Assembly (NCBI GenBank): GCA_035771165.1
Contig: JAWNZC010000314.1
Coordinates: 9,824,501-9,888,500, forward strand
Source of the DNA: Paragorgia papillata
Taxonomy: Eukaryota; Cnidaria; Anthozoa; Scleralcyonacea; Coralliidae
Reading direction: 5' to 3'
DNA: 64,000 bases
A program made the position numbers and the translations under genes. This document shows, piece after piece, positions 20,637-32,100 of the stretch. Under the pieces are notes generated by a model. It had not been told where the DNA came from. It did no database searches and worked only from the letters and a program-made list of their open reading frames with translations. Position 1 is the first letter of the stretch; every line of letters begins with the position of its first letter.

Positions 20637-21656
20637 CAGGGGGTGGACAAAAAAAAGTGGCCATCCATGCAAATATCGTTAATTTACCGTAACATTTTGA
20701 AAAACAAGAAAATATATAAAATATAGCTTTTTGAGACATATACGCAGTGAAATCTACTCCAATACAACGTTAAATCGTAATTTTAATAATTTATTTTGAA
20801 AACAGATCAACCTTTCATGATTTTAGTTACAATTTTTTATGACCAAAAATGTTGAAAATCTGGCTGTAATGTCATCTCATTTCTGTGATCTCAAAATGAT
20901 CAGACTAATTTGGCTTTAGTTATAGAACACAAAAATATACCTTCGATTTGGAACGCATATTTGATGTCATACAAATTCAGACTCAGTATCTCTTATAGTA
21001 CAACAAAAAAGTCACATTCCCTTTGGCGTATCACGTTTTCAAGGAGTTTGTAAATTTTCTTAATTACTTAATTCCCTTTAAAATCTATCGGCGATAGCTT
21101 GGAAAAACCGTTGACCTCTTCTAATTAAACACCTAACTTTCTCTTTTTTTTTGGTTTTCAAAACTTACGTGACCTATCTTCAGATTAATACACGATTTTG
21201 TAATCTTTTCATAAGGAGTTTGGATGTGCACATCTTCAACTGAACAACTCTCTTATTATTCATAAAATACGATCCAAAACGATCAACAAAAACCGAACAG
21301 TGTGGACCTAAATCAGCTTTTTTAGTAACTCACTCTCTTGAAATTAGTTTTACTGTCCAAAATTGTAGAATTACACATTGGGTTAATAATGTTGTAGACT
21401 TTCTTAAATAAGTTGAAGTTACACGTACAGCAGATTCAATACACCAATTCCTATTAAAAATTGTCAGTAAATCCATGATAATACAATGTATTTTGAAAAC
21501 AAATGTCTAAATTTAGGATTTTTTATCATATACGAGCAGTTCTCATTGTGTATGTCCTCAAAACATTTGGTTTTACATAAACGTACTGTTCTTTCCTAAG
21601 TTGTTCCAAATTAACTATGTTTTCATGGATGGCCACTTTTTTTTGTCCACCCCCTG
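20637..21656. mobile_element. Tc1/mariner-like non-autonomous element
   Basis: Exact 33-bp TIRs begin CAGGGGGTGGACAAAAAAAA and end inward in GGCCATCCATG. They sit at 20637-20669 and inverted at 21624-21656. TA duplications flank both ends (20635-20636 and 21657-21658), as for Tc1/mariner insertions. The 950-bp AT-rich interior has no transposase reading frame and no DD(E/D) remnants that I can recognise. Confidence 0.9.
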
Positions 21657-21960
21657 TATATATATATTTCTAAAATTCATTAATAATTCATGAGGAAAAC
21701 ACAAAGAAAAATCATGAGCGTATCGGATCTATATATGTGATATAGACTCGCTCTAAGATTCTCGCTGGTTTTTAACGGCTGAGATAAGCTTAATTTTCAA
21801 AATTACTACGCCAATGAACGTATGAAGTGATTCTTTTTAGAAGCCATTTAAAAACCTTGCAGTACGGGCTTTATCGGCTCTAAAACACTCGGCTATCGCC
21901 TCGTGTTTTATATCCGATAAAGCCCTCCTGCGCGGTTTATAAATATTACATATATATATA
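21657..21960. mobile_element. MITE arm (AACACTCGGCT family), right
   Basis: Carries TCATTAATAATTCATGAGG, ATTACTACGCCAATGAACGT and ACTCGGCTATCGCCTCGTG, as in the 9.1-kb copy, and is inverted relative to 20395-20636. Confidence 0.65.
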
Positions 21961-22375
21961 TATATATTAATAACATGATTAACGATTGCCTCGGATTCTT
22001 TTGTTCTCCGAGGGAATGTAAACCTCGTATTTCCCTCATTGCTCATGCAAGAGGGAAATTTTCCCTTTGTCTTCTAATTTTCCCGTGCATGTTGATGAGG
22101 GAAAATTAGAAGACAAAGAAATCTTTTGTCTTCTTCTAAATTTCCCGCTTGCATATATTTTCCCGCATCAACATGCACGCGAAAATTAGATGCAACTTCT
22201 CTGATCAACCGTGTAAATTTCCTGTCGGTAAGATTCTCAAAGTTTTCCTCGGCGATCATAATATTACAAACTAATACGATGACTTTTCGGGAAATTAGTG
22301 ATTAAATTTCCCCTTTGCTTCGGGAAATTTAATCGCTAATTTCCCTCAAGTCATGTTATTACTGATAAATATATA
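21955..22375 (-). mobile_element. GGGAAATT-word element, copy 1
   Basis: Inverted relative to 45713-46145 and alignable over its full length. It is composed of GGGAAATT, AGAAGACAAAG and GAGGGAAAAT words. On the minus strand it holds a 61-codon frame (22074-22259) starting MIAEENFENLTDRKFTRLI, and a second frame starting MSNEGNTRFTFPRRTKESEA; both recur in copy 2. TA tracts flank it. Confidence 0.7.
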
Positions 22376-22379
22376 TATT

Positions 22380-22520
22380 TATATATATATATATATATCC
22401 TATCCCTATCCCTATCCCTCCCCCTATCTCTTATCATCTATCATCTATGCCTACCCCTACCCCTACAGCTACCCCTATCCCTATCTCTATCCCTATCCCT
22501 ATCCCTCTATCTCTATCACC
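22380..22520. repeat. (CCCTAT)n degenerate hexamer repeat
   Basis: About 130 bp of CCCTAT and variants such as CCCTAC. It is not the TTAGGG-type telomere unit, so it is called a microsatellite. Confidence 0.85.
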
Positions 22521-22607
22521 TATTTCTTAGAAACTTCATTCCTACCAAAGTTGATCGTTTTACGACCCTAACAAGATATAGTCCGACGGTTAAGCCCGAC
22601 ATTTTGC

Positions 22608-23224
22608 CACAATTGTGCGTTTTGTGATATAAGCATGAACTTGGCAAGTAGATAGAGTTACTAGTGGTGATGATTTTCAGATATAGAGCCAACGCAGATT
22701 TCTTCCCCCTTCCTCACACAAAATCGAGTTTTTCTTCCAATTTACCTATTAGAGTACTATCTTATAAAAAAGTGAAAATTCAAAGTTCACTTTTAGCAAA
22801 TATCACCTTTATCGTCAGAAAGTTTGCAAAAAACTATGAAGGACATTCAAGCGGGTAGCGTTATTTTCGAAGCCTATTTTGAGTTATTAACGCTCCAAAA
22901 TGTGGAAAATGACGCAAAATGCTTTTTTTAGTGGGTTTAACCTTCCATAACTCAAAACGAGTTTGGAAAATCGTACTACCCGTTTAAATCTCCTTCATAT
23001 AGTTTTTTTGAACTTTCTAACGATATAGGCGATATTTGCTAAAAGTGGACTTTGAATTTTCACTTTTTTATAAGATAGTACTTTAATAGGTAAATTGGAA
23101 GAAAAATTCGATTTTGTGGCAACCAGGAAGAAATCTGCGTTGGCTCTATAAAGGAAATCATCAGCACTAGTAGTAACTCTATCTACTTGCCAAGTTCATG
23201 CTTTTATCACAAAACGCACAATTC
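22608..23224. mobile_element. Foldback element with about 270-bp arms
   Basis: Starts AATTGTGCGTTTTGTGATA and ends with the inverse TATCACAAAACGCACAATT. The arms continue inward through AGTAGATAGAGTTACTA, CTGCGTTGGCTCTAT, TTTACCTATTA and TTTTAGCAAATATC, meeting near 22920. It is non-coding. The sequence from 23225 to 23465 shows no gene. Confidence 0.85.
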
Positions 23225-23465
23225 ATCCCCTTAACAGCTGGACTAATACAGATAGTTCTGCAGGAAACAATATATACTGTGCAAAAAAGATTGTGGTTAA
23301 ATGTACGGTCGCCATGTTTTTCGGTACAGTCAATTTCAGCAGCAGTACTGTACTTTTATATTGGTGCATGATTTAGTCAGGAAAAGTAGCAGGGAACGCA
23401 ACATGCGAAAAAACAAAATTGTTCTAAGAAAGACTGCATCACAATAAATCTTGGGGTCAATTTAC

Positions 23466-23503
23466 CTGTGGATTCCGCTGCAACACTGTAGTCGTCAACT
23501 GAA
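23466..23503 (-). CDS. Linker exon of the Roco-Death gene (last one found)
   Basis: A 38-bp exon between GTTTGCAG and GTAAAT. With one base from the preceding phase 2 join it reads [12 protein letters not shown] and leaves phase 1, like the other linker exons. It is short, so support comes from splice borders and phase. Later exons, perhaps another Death domain, are not visible in the window. Confidence 0.6.
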
Positions 23504-24378
23504 CTGCAAACAAAAACAAACCAATCAATATTGTCATTGTCAAAGTTTATATACGAAAGTTTAAATATAAATATGAATGTTGTGTTGTGTTAAGTGTGTT
23601 GCACTGTGTTGAGTTGGGTTGCGTTGTAATGTGTTGCGTTGTGCTGTGTTGCGTGGTGTGGTGTTGTGTTGCGTTGCGCTGTGTTGCGTGGTGTTGTGTT
23701 GCGCTGCGTTGTGCTGTGTTGTGTTGCGTTGTCCTGTGTGGCGTTCCGTTGTGCTGTGTTGCGTTCCGTTGTGCTGTGTTGCGTTGCGCGGTGTGGCGTT
23801 GCGTTTTGTTGCGTTGTGCTGTGTTGTGTGCTGTTGCGTTGTGTTGTGTTGTGTTGCGTTGTTGGTGTGTTGTGTTGTTTGTGTGATGTGCTGTGTTGTG
23901 TTGTTGGTGTGCTGTTCTGCGTTGCGACGTGTTGTGCAGTGTGTTGTGCAGTGTGTTGTGCAGTGTTGTGCTGTGTGGTTCTGCTATTGCAGATATTACT
24001 AACATTTCTTCTAAAATTTCAATGACATCATCTCTCTTAATCTCCTGCAACATTTTCTTCAGGTTGTCCACGGTGCTTTCTTTTCGAAACTGCCAGTCAT
24101 CCAAGAGAGCTTCTGTCGGGTTGTCGCATTTCTCAAGTTCTACTATTTGTTCAGCCTCGTAAGTCATCTTGGCCGCAAGACCACGGAAATCTTTCTTGAA
24201 CAGTGTCTTCTTGTTAAGTTTCTGGCAGATTATATCTCTTGTCTTGCTATCAAGATCCCGAACAAGAATTGGTTTCTTACTTGTAACTTCACCTAAAGTA
24301 AACAAGTAATAAAATTCATTCTTTGAAAGTTTGCATGGTAACAAATTCTAATAGAAGTGATAATTTGTGGGAACACCT

Positions 24379-24428
<50 letters not shown>

Positions 24429-24756
24429 CAATCTACAGACACGGTGTTTCGCTGTACAACAGCTCATCAGTGTAGCTTGGAACAATCTGAATGAATTTCA
24501 TCAATTACTTATACACATGCGATTGTCGGTGACAACCGCATGTGGGACAGCATCGGTGAAGTACATTCAGATAGCGTGATATGTATATATATATACATGC
24601 GCACTTCACGCTATCTGAATGTATTTCACCGATGCTGTCCCACATGCGGTTGTCGCCGACGATCGCATGTGTATAAGTAATTGATGAAATTCATTCAGAT
24701 TGTTCCAAGCTACACTGATGAGCTGTTGTACAGCGAAACACCGTGTCTGTAGATTG

Positions 24757-24827
<71 letters not shown>

Positions 24828-24927
24828 ATATATACCATCAGAACAGGGTCATCATTTCAAACACTTGCCACGTGAAGATCGGCCGCTCATGCTTTATCTA
24901 TTACATACATATATATATATTACATAC

Positions 24928-24994
<67 letters not shown>

Positions 24995-27900
24995 AACGAG
25001 CACGTGTGATTTTGTTCACGGAATGTCGGAAAGTGCTAAATACCATAAAGGTAGAGCGAATATAGTATAGTTTAAGTGGGCTTACCTCAAAATGTTGAGT
25101 GTCGCCACTGTCAGTTTGACGCGGGGCGATCGCCTGAAGATCGCTCCGCGTGAAACTGACAGTTGCGACACTCAACATTTTGAGGTTACTTACGTTCATC
25201 GCGTCTAACCGGTCATTAGAAGGTTGCAGGTTCGAACCCTGTCTGGTGAGCAATTGAACTTGACAAACGTCCACCAAACGTCTGTTACGTTCATTATAGT
25301 TAACATAACCTTATAAATATCTAATTTTGTGTGTAAGAATATATATATAGTATATATATTTCCAAATTAATTTTAATAATTTATGTAACTTCGCTTGTTC
25401 GGTCTGTACTAGTGAAATATCGGACCTCCGTTTTCTGTACAGACCTCGGCTCGCTGCGCTCGACCAGTACTAGTGAAATGTCGGACCGACGTTCTTTACT
25501 ACAGACCTAGCCTCACGCTTGGTCAATAAGTAGGAAATACAGTTCAGACGCGAATATTGTATGCGACTTAGCCAATTCACACATCTAAAGGCCCGTTTAA
25601 ACGGATCCAACATCATCCAAAATGTTGAATGCAACATGTTGGATTCGTTTGAACACCATGTTGGATAATGTTGCATGATGTTGGACATTGTTGGATCAAG
25701 TTTGATTCCGTTCAAACTTTTCATCCAACATCGTCCAACATTTGACGGAAAACGAGTTCATCGACATCGTTTCCATGGAGATTTGAGTCATTTGACGAGG
25801 TAAAAACATTCAAGATGGCGGAATGCGGGAGTGACGAGAGTTTGTTCGAGAGTTTGACGCAGGAACGTGAAGAACCCCTCGCTAAAACTCCTCTGAATAA
25901 TAAGAATAAAAATGTCGAGAATTCCGAGGAAGATGAGATAGCAAAAGGTACTTCAAGTAAAAAAAAAGAAGACTGGTCTATCAAAGGCAATTAAGTCAAG
26001 GAAGTGGACTGATCATGACGCGAAAATAAACTCCGATCCCCTGATCAGTTTCGATTTTAAAATAGCACTTGTGTTGGATGTTGTTGCATCCGTTTGAACA
26101 TGTTGGCCAACATTGTCCAACAATGGTCCAACATTGTTGGACCAACAATGTTGGACAATGTTGGATCCGTTTAAACAGGCCTTAACTGTTCAGATTTATC
26201 AACAATCTTTAAGATATAAGCTGTTTAAGCTGAGAAAATCGATGAAAAAGATTTGTGTATATCCGGACGAATTTGTATCGGGATTACACACTGATCTCTA
26301 TATAAACTGGATAGGCCATTCCCTATGGCCAGCAGTCAACAATTTCGTGACATGCAGTTGCCGCCATCTTACGTAGTGGAACATATGACGCATTGCGGCC
26401 TTAGAACTTGTTCCCAATCCCAAAGTTGACTAGCATAAGCAATCTTGACGTCAGCACGGTCAGATTATCCGGGGTTAGGGATATCCAGTACTCTGTGCCT
26501 GGGGAGTCGGAAAAGCCATAAAGCAAACAACAGATGCCGGTTCGTTTAGTTTTCACTGTTTAACAACAAATACAGTCAAAAGATAGCAAGTACACAACAA
26601 GAGATATTGTTAAGGCATTAATATTACTATAAAAGGTGCAATTTAAGACTTGGTTTTTCAGTTTATATTATCGTGAAGTTTCTTCGTTGTCGGCACTGAA
26701 GAAAAACAACGAAATTTAAAAGTTTTACAGCTCAGTAATAGAAATGCAAGAAATTAGCGTCTTAAACCTTATTGAGTACTTCTTGTGTCATTACATTCGT
26801 TAAATCTTCTTTAAGTAACACTTTTTGTCTGTTTTCAATCTATGAAAGCTATAAACTTCAGTGGCAGCCATCTTCAGGTGGTGGTCACGTCATCATACAG
26901 CTGGCACGCTAAATTCGGCCCCATGCCCCATCCAGTTTTATTTGAGATCAGTGGTTTACACAGGCAATTTCACTCCGATTTTTCTCACCCAGACCCATAC
27001 GATTGAATGGATGATTCGCCAAAGTATTAAACCTCGTATAGCTCTGAATAAATGGTCCAAAACATTCGTAAGTCAATCCATTCGATCGCATGTGTCAGAA
27101 GGAGAAAAATCGCCTGTGTAAACGAGCCTTTAGAGAGATTAAGATTTACGTAAACGGGAAATAGCAGAGAAGATTACGCGACGAATTTTTTCCCCCAACC
27201 AGCCGTTTGGCGTTCGTCGTTTCAACGTCAAGACGACTATTTTCACGGAGGCAGCAAACGGCAGATTTTACAGTCCAAATTTCTAATATATCCTCTCTTT
27301 CACGTCTTTTACGAAGGAAAAGAAAAACAATAGAAATGTTAATAATGATCACAAAATGTTTTTAAACCATAGATACCAAAACGAACACGAAAAAGCAAAT
27401 ATTTTATCGACGACTACAAATACCTCTTTTTAGCCGCCATCTTGGATCTGCTCACGTCAATCTTAATCTCTCTAGTTTCAATCACGCGAACGTCAAACGG
27501 TATCTCATGTTTGCCGGAATCTTAATCTCTCTATTATCCCCAAACCAAGGACCAGGCGCAATTCGAGATGTATTCTTTGGCTAACTGTATTCAAGTCTAT
27601 TTAGGGGAGCACGGGTGGCGTGTGCTATTAGGGCGCTGCCTCTCACCAATAGTTAAGCCCGGTTAGGCGGGGTTGTGGGGACTCATGTGAGTAGAGTTTA
27701 GTTGGTCTCTCCTGTGCTTCGAGGGTTTTTCGCCGGGTTCTCCGGTTTTCCTCCCTCCGTAAAATCAACACGTATAGGTCTTAGTTGTAAATGGAGGACC
27801 CCACCAGCTCTGTTGAAAAACTTATCCTCCTTAAATAAAGAATAATAATAATAAGTTCTTTGCAACAAATATCCACTAACACGCGTAAAAATCACACAAG

Positions 27901-29153
27901 TTGTTACATCATTGTTGCCTGAACAATGCTGTGACAACGTTGTTATCATGTGTGAACAATCTTGATGAATTAACAATATTGTTCATCATTGTTTCATCAT
28001 GTTGTTACAGCTTCATGAAACAACAGTTCACGGGGTGCAGCACAACATTGTTCATGGGATGCCGCACAACATTGTTCACGCCTGTTAACCGTGAAAAATT
28101 TGTGCGTTTTTACGCGTGTAGTATAGAATAAAGAATGTTCAGAAACTCGCGACAAACACAAAAGAATTAGTAAATTTCGAGTTTCTGATACTGATTCAAA
28201 GCGACGTTTTCTCTACCAGCTTATTTCTGATTGAAAACCAGTAATTCATCGGCCTGCTATACCTAATAATTAAATTCACACAGCCAACGAATGGTGCGAA
28301 GCTAAACTATGGGACCTTAAATCGAATATATGACCTTTAAATCGAACTTCGTCACCGACTCTCTAAATTTGGGGACGCGTTTTGAAACTTTCCGATAGCA
28401 AACCGAGTGTCCAAAAGCAAGCAAAGACCAAGTATAAAACTAAGGCCTGATTTATATCTTTTAGAAAGAAGCAAAGAAGCTATAGCAAAGAGTTATTGAG
28501 GGCGACGCGATCCCACCAAGGCTTCCCAAAGAGCACTATCGAAATCTCTGCCCAGCTGAGCAAAGGACAAAAAGAGAACGCGCGTGTGTGTGTGTGGGGT
28601 GGGGGGTGGGGGGGGGGGGGGGTGTGGGGGGATGGGGGGAAGGGTTCAAGGGAACCTTGCTCATAGGTAGCTATACAAGGAGTGAAAATCGAAATCCCAA
28701 AATTTGTTTTTTAGGCGATTTTTGTATTTTTTACCCGATTTACTGCTCTCTGTCTTTTCTGATGAAGATGCATCTCCACGATCAACCACATCTTGTTCTA
28801 TTGGCATCTGTTGTTCTTTCTGGCTACCAATCGTGCTCTCTGTGGTGAAAATAGAACGCAGTGATGGTTTTGTAATAATAGCACAATAAGCAGTTTAGGC
28901 TCTTGCATGTATAAACGCACAAGTTCCTCATGTCTTCGAAACAGAATGTTCTGATTAGTTTCCAAATATTTTTTTAGAGTATTGTCGTTCTCTTCCCACC
29001 ATCCAATACAACACAAACGCATAGTGGTGAAGACACTGTTAAACCGAAATTATCTAATTCTATCCAACAAGGCTGCCAAGACCAAAAAAGAGAAATTGTG
29101 TGCGAACCACTAACTCTCAACGGCTACCCGCTTCGCAGTTCGTATGAAGTTGT

Positions 29154-29188
<35 letters not shown>

Positions 29189-32100
29189 ATAAACAGAGCC
29201 ACTTAACCGACAGACCAACACAACACAGCACAGCACAACACAACACAACACAACACAACACAACACAACACAACACAACACAACACAACACAACACAACA
29301 CAACACAACACAACACAACACAACACAACACAACACAACTCAACTCAGGATCATACGCAATCTCGTTCCCAGAGCCCACGTTCCCCACCCGGGAAACGAG
29401 AGACTCTGGGATAATCCGTTTCAAATGACAGGATTCTTGTTATTCCGGTTGAGGTACGCATGCGTAAATATCCGAGCGGAATCTGGATAGTATGTTCTCC
29501 TTGTTTGACTTTCTCCCAAACAAGTCAATGGGGTTGCTGGCGAAGCTCGAATTACAGCATCTACACACATACGGCGAAGATATCGCGGCAACGTCTTCAC
29601 TGGAGTCTTGTCGTCCAACATCTTTGTTATTTTGGTTTTATTAATTCTACTTCCGGTCACTTCAGACCAACTCATGCTCACTATTCAGCCAATAACGTAA
29701 CGATTTTAAACGGATTATCCCAGTCTCTCGTTTCCCAGGTGGGGTACGTGGGCTCTGGGAACGAGATTGGATCATGCATTTCCTGAAAGGTTTGAATTCT
29801 TAAATCTCTGAAAGGATATTTCTTGCAAATTGTTGGCACTCTTCTTGTATTTTTAGTCGCGGGTTTAATTGCGGATTTCCCCAAATTTACACGACAGAGA
29901 TACGCAGTAAAACTGACAATAAACCACACTTCAGTAAGGTCACGAATGAAATATCAGGGACTTTAAGATGCTAGGACGACGACGGCGGTTAAAAAGCAAG
30001 ATAAGTTTTACAATTTAAAGAAGTCACGGTTAACTGACTATTATATTTGATATTTGAAGCTAGTTTAATGACTTCCAAAACGCCCCAGTATTGCTAAAAT
30101 GATTGTGGTGTCCGTATTGAAGTCAATCTCAAGCAACAGTTCTCATCGTTTGGCCGTTGACGTCGTCCTGAAGACGTGAAAATGCTGGAAGTCGCGTTGT
30201 ATGAAGAACGAGGACGGTGTTGAGATTACTCTAGGGACAAAAAATTATTCATTTTCTTTGTTTTGCAAAAATAATTCTTTTGTTTAGAGGACATCGCGTT
30301 GAGGTTGACGTCGTAGATCTTAAAGCCCCTATCTACAAGTCCACAACATCTTAAAAAGTCAGCTACGAGAATGGAAATTTTCTTATATGGGCCCCCGGTG
30401 ATACCAGTGTATTTTCACTGAAGGGGTAACCCTGTATAAATAAAATTGTGTTATATTATGTTATATGGTCTAGTGACTATGATCCGGTGTTTTCACTGCC
30501 GGGGCCCGGGTTCGATTCCCGTTCTATGGACTTTTAACAGTTGAAACAAGGATTTTATTAAAAATTTTGACCAAAATAGAGCTATTACATAGTGACTAAC
30601 CGATAGCAAAGCAATTGATCTCTTTTAGACATAAGGAAATTAAAAAAGTTTTATGAGAATACTGACTTGCCTCATTCATGATTAACAAAAATTTCTATTT
30701 CTCGACAAAACTTCTTAAAACACTTTTTGCCCAAATTTTTCTTCCTTCCCCAAAAAAGTCAGAGTTGCCAAAAATTTAGAAGGCTGCCCAACCTAATAAA
30801 ACTAACAAATTGTTATTCAAGATAAATTTGGTGGAAACACCACGTGTAATATTTATTTGCTAAGCTAATTTTCAAAGAATTAAGAAATTGTTAGTTGACA
30901 TGCATGGCTTTTATGATATTTTTATTTGTTTCTTAAAGTCGGTGTCACTTTCGGAAATGGCTGGTGAAAGAATGGGAAAAGGTGTTCTTGAGAAAACTCT
31001 ATATAAAGATGCCAAGAGCTCGTTCATGCTTGATTCGCTCTTGGTTTCTTCCGTGAAAAAGAAAGCAAAAAACAAATTTTACCTTTTTTCCCACCCAGTA
31101 TCTCAACGACGTCATCCCTTTCCATCGTTCTTAAGATCTCAATCAGCTTCTCAACGTCATTCCCAGCTTTAGTTCCCCAATGAGACAAGAGAGCATGTGC
31201 TGGATCGTCTTTTAGTTCAAATGAGTTTAGATGTTTTATGTCGTATCCCAAGTTTCCAGCCAACGTTATGTAATCTTTTCCCTTTTTTGGCTTGTTCAAC
31301 TCCGTACATATTTCAATGTAGACATTAGCATTAAGCTCGCTGATTTTCAACGATTCATTACTTCTGGCTGTTAGGAAAGTAGAAATCACAAGAATGGAAA
31401 AGACATTTAATTTGCAACAAGTAAAAACTAGAGGACACTCAGAGAAATTTTAAAGTATTTTCAACAGAACAAGGACAACTTCAATTATTTATAATTTTCG
31501 AAACTAATAAATATCTTAAAAATCTTCTCCGATTAAATCGAGATAAAATGTTTAATACGTTATGCAGGACTTGGAAACATGTACCTCTTTCCTTGTTTAA
31601 CACATTAATCCTGTCTGAATCGGCAAAAATGGGCCCTTCATTGGTTTACTCTGTCTAACACCAGATTATTTTACTCTCTGACACCAGACTGTTTTACTGT
31701 GTCTAACACCAGACTATTTTACTCTGTCTAACACCAGACTATTTTACTGTGTCTAAACCTAGACTACTTTACTGTGTCTAACACCGGACTATTTTACTCT
31801 GTCTAAAACCAGACTGTTTTACTCTGTCTAACACCAGACTATTTTACTGTGTCTAAACCCAGACTATTTTACTCTGTCTAACACCAGACTGTTTTACTGT
31901 GTCTAACACCGGACTATTTTACTCTGTCTAACATCAGACTGTTTTACTCTGTCTAACACCAGACTATTTTACTGTGTCTAAACCCAGACTATTTTACTGT
32001 ATCTAACACCAGACTATTTTACTCTGTCTAACACCAGACTATTTTACTCCGTCTAACACCAGACTATTTTACTCTGTCCAACACCAGACTATTTTACTGT

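Noticed and set aside
22380..22520. Interstitial telomere
   Set aside because: The unit is CCCTAT/CCCTAC, not the CCCTAA complement of the TTAGGG telomere expected in cnidarians.
23547..24025. Cys/Val-rich plus-strand frames and the Thr/Gln/Asn/His-rich tail on the minus strand
   Set aside because: They are translations of the (TGTTG)n microsatellite. Only the Death-domain exon part of the minus frame is supported.
26690..26735. Hammerhead-like CTGAAGAAAAACAACGAAA
   Set aside because: There is no stem II pairing between the core and GAAA.
29098..29490. TQHN-repeat and CVVL-repeat open frames
   Set aside because: They are translations of the (CAA)n and (CACAA)n microsatellites.
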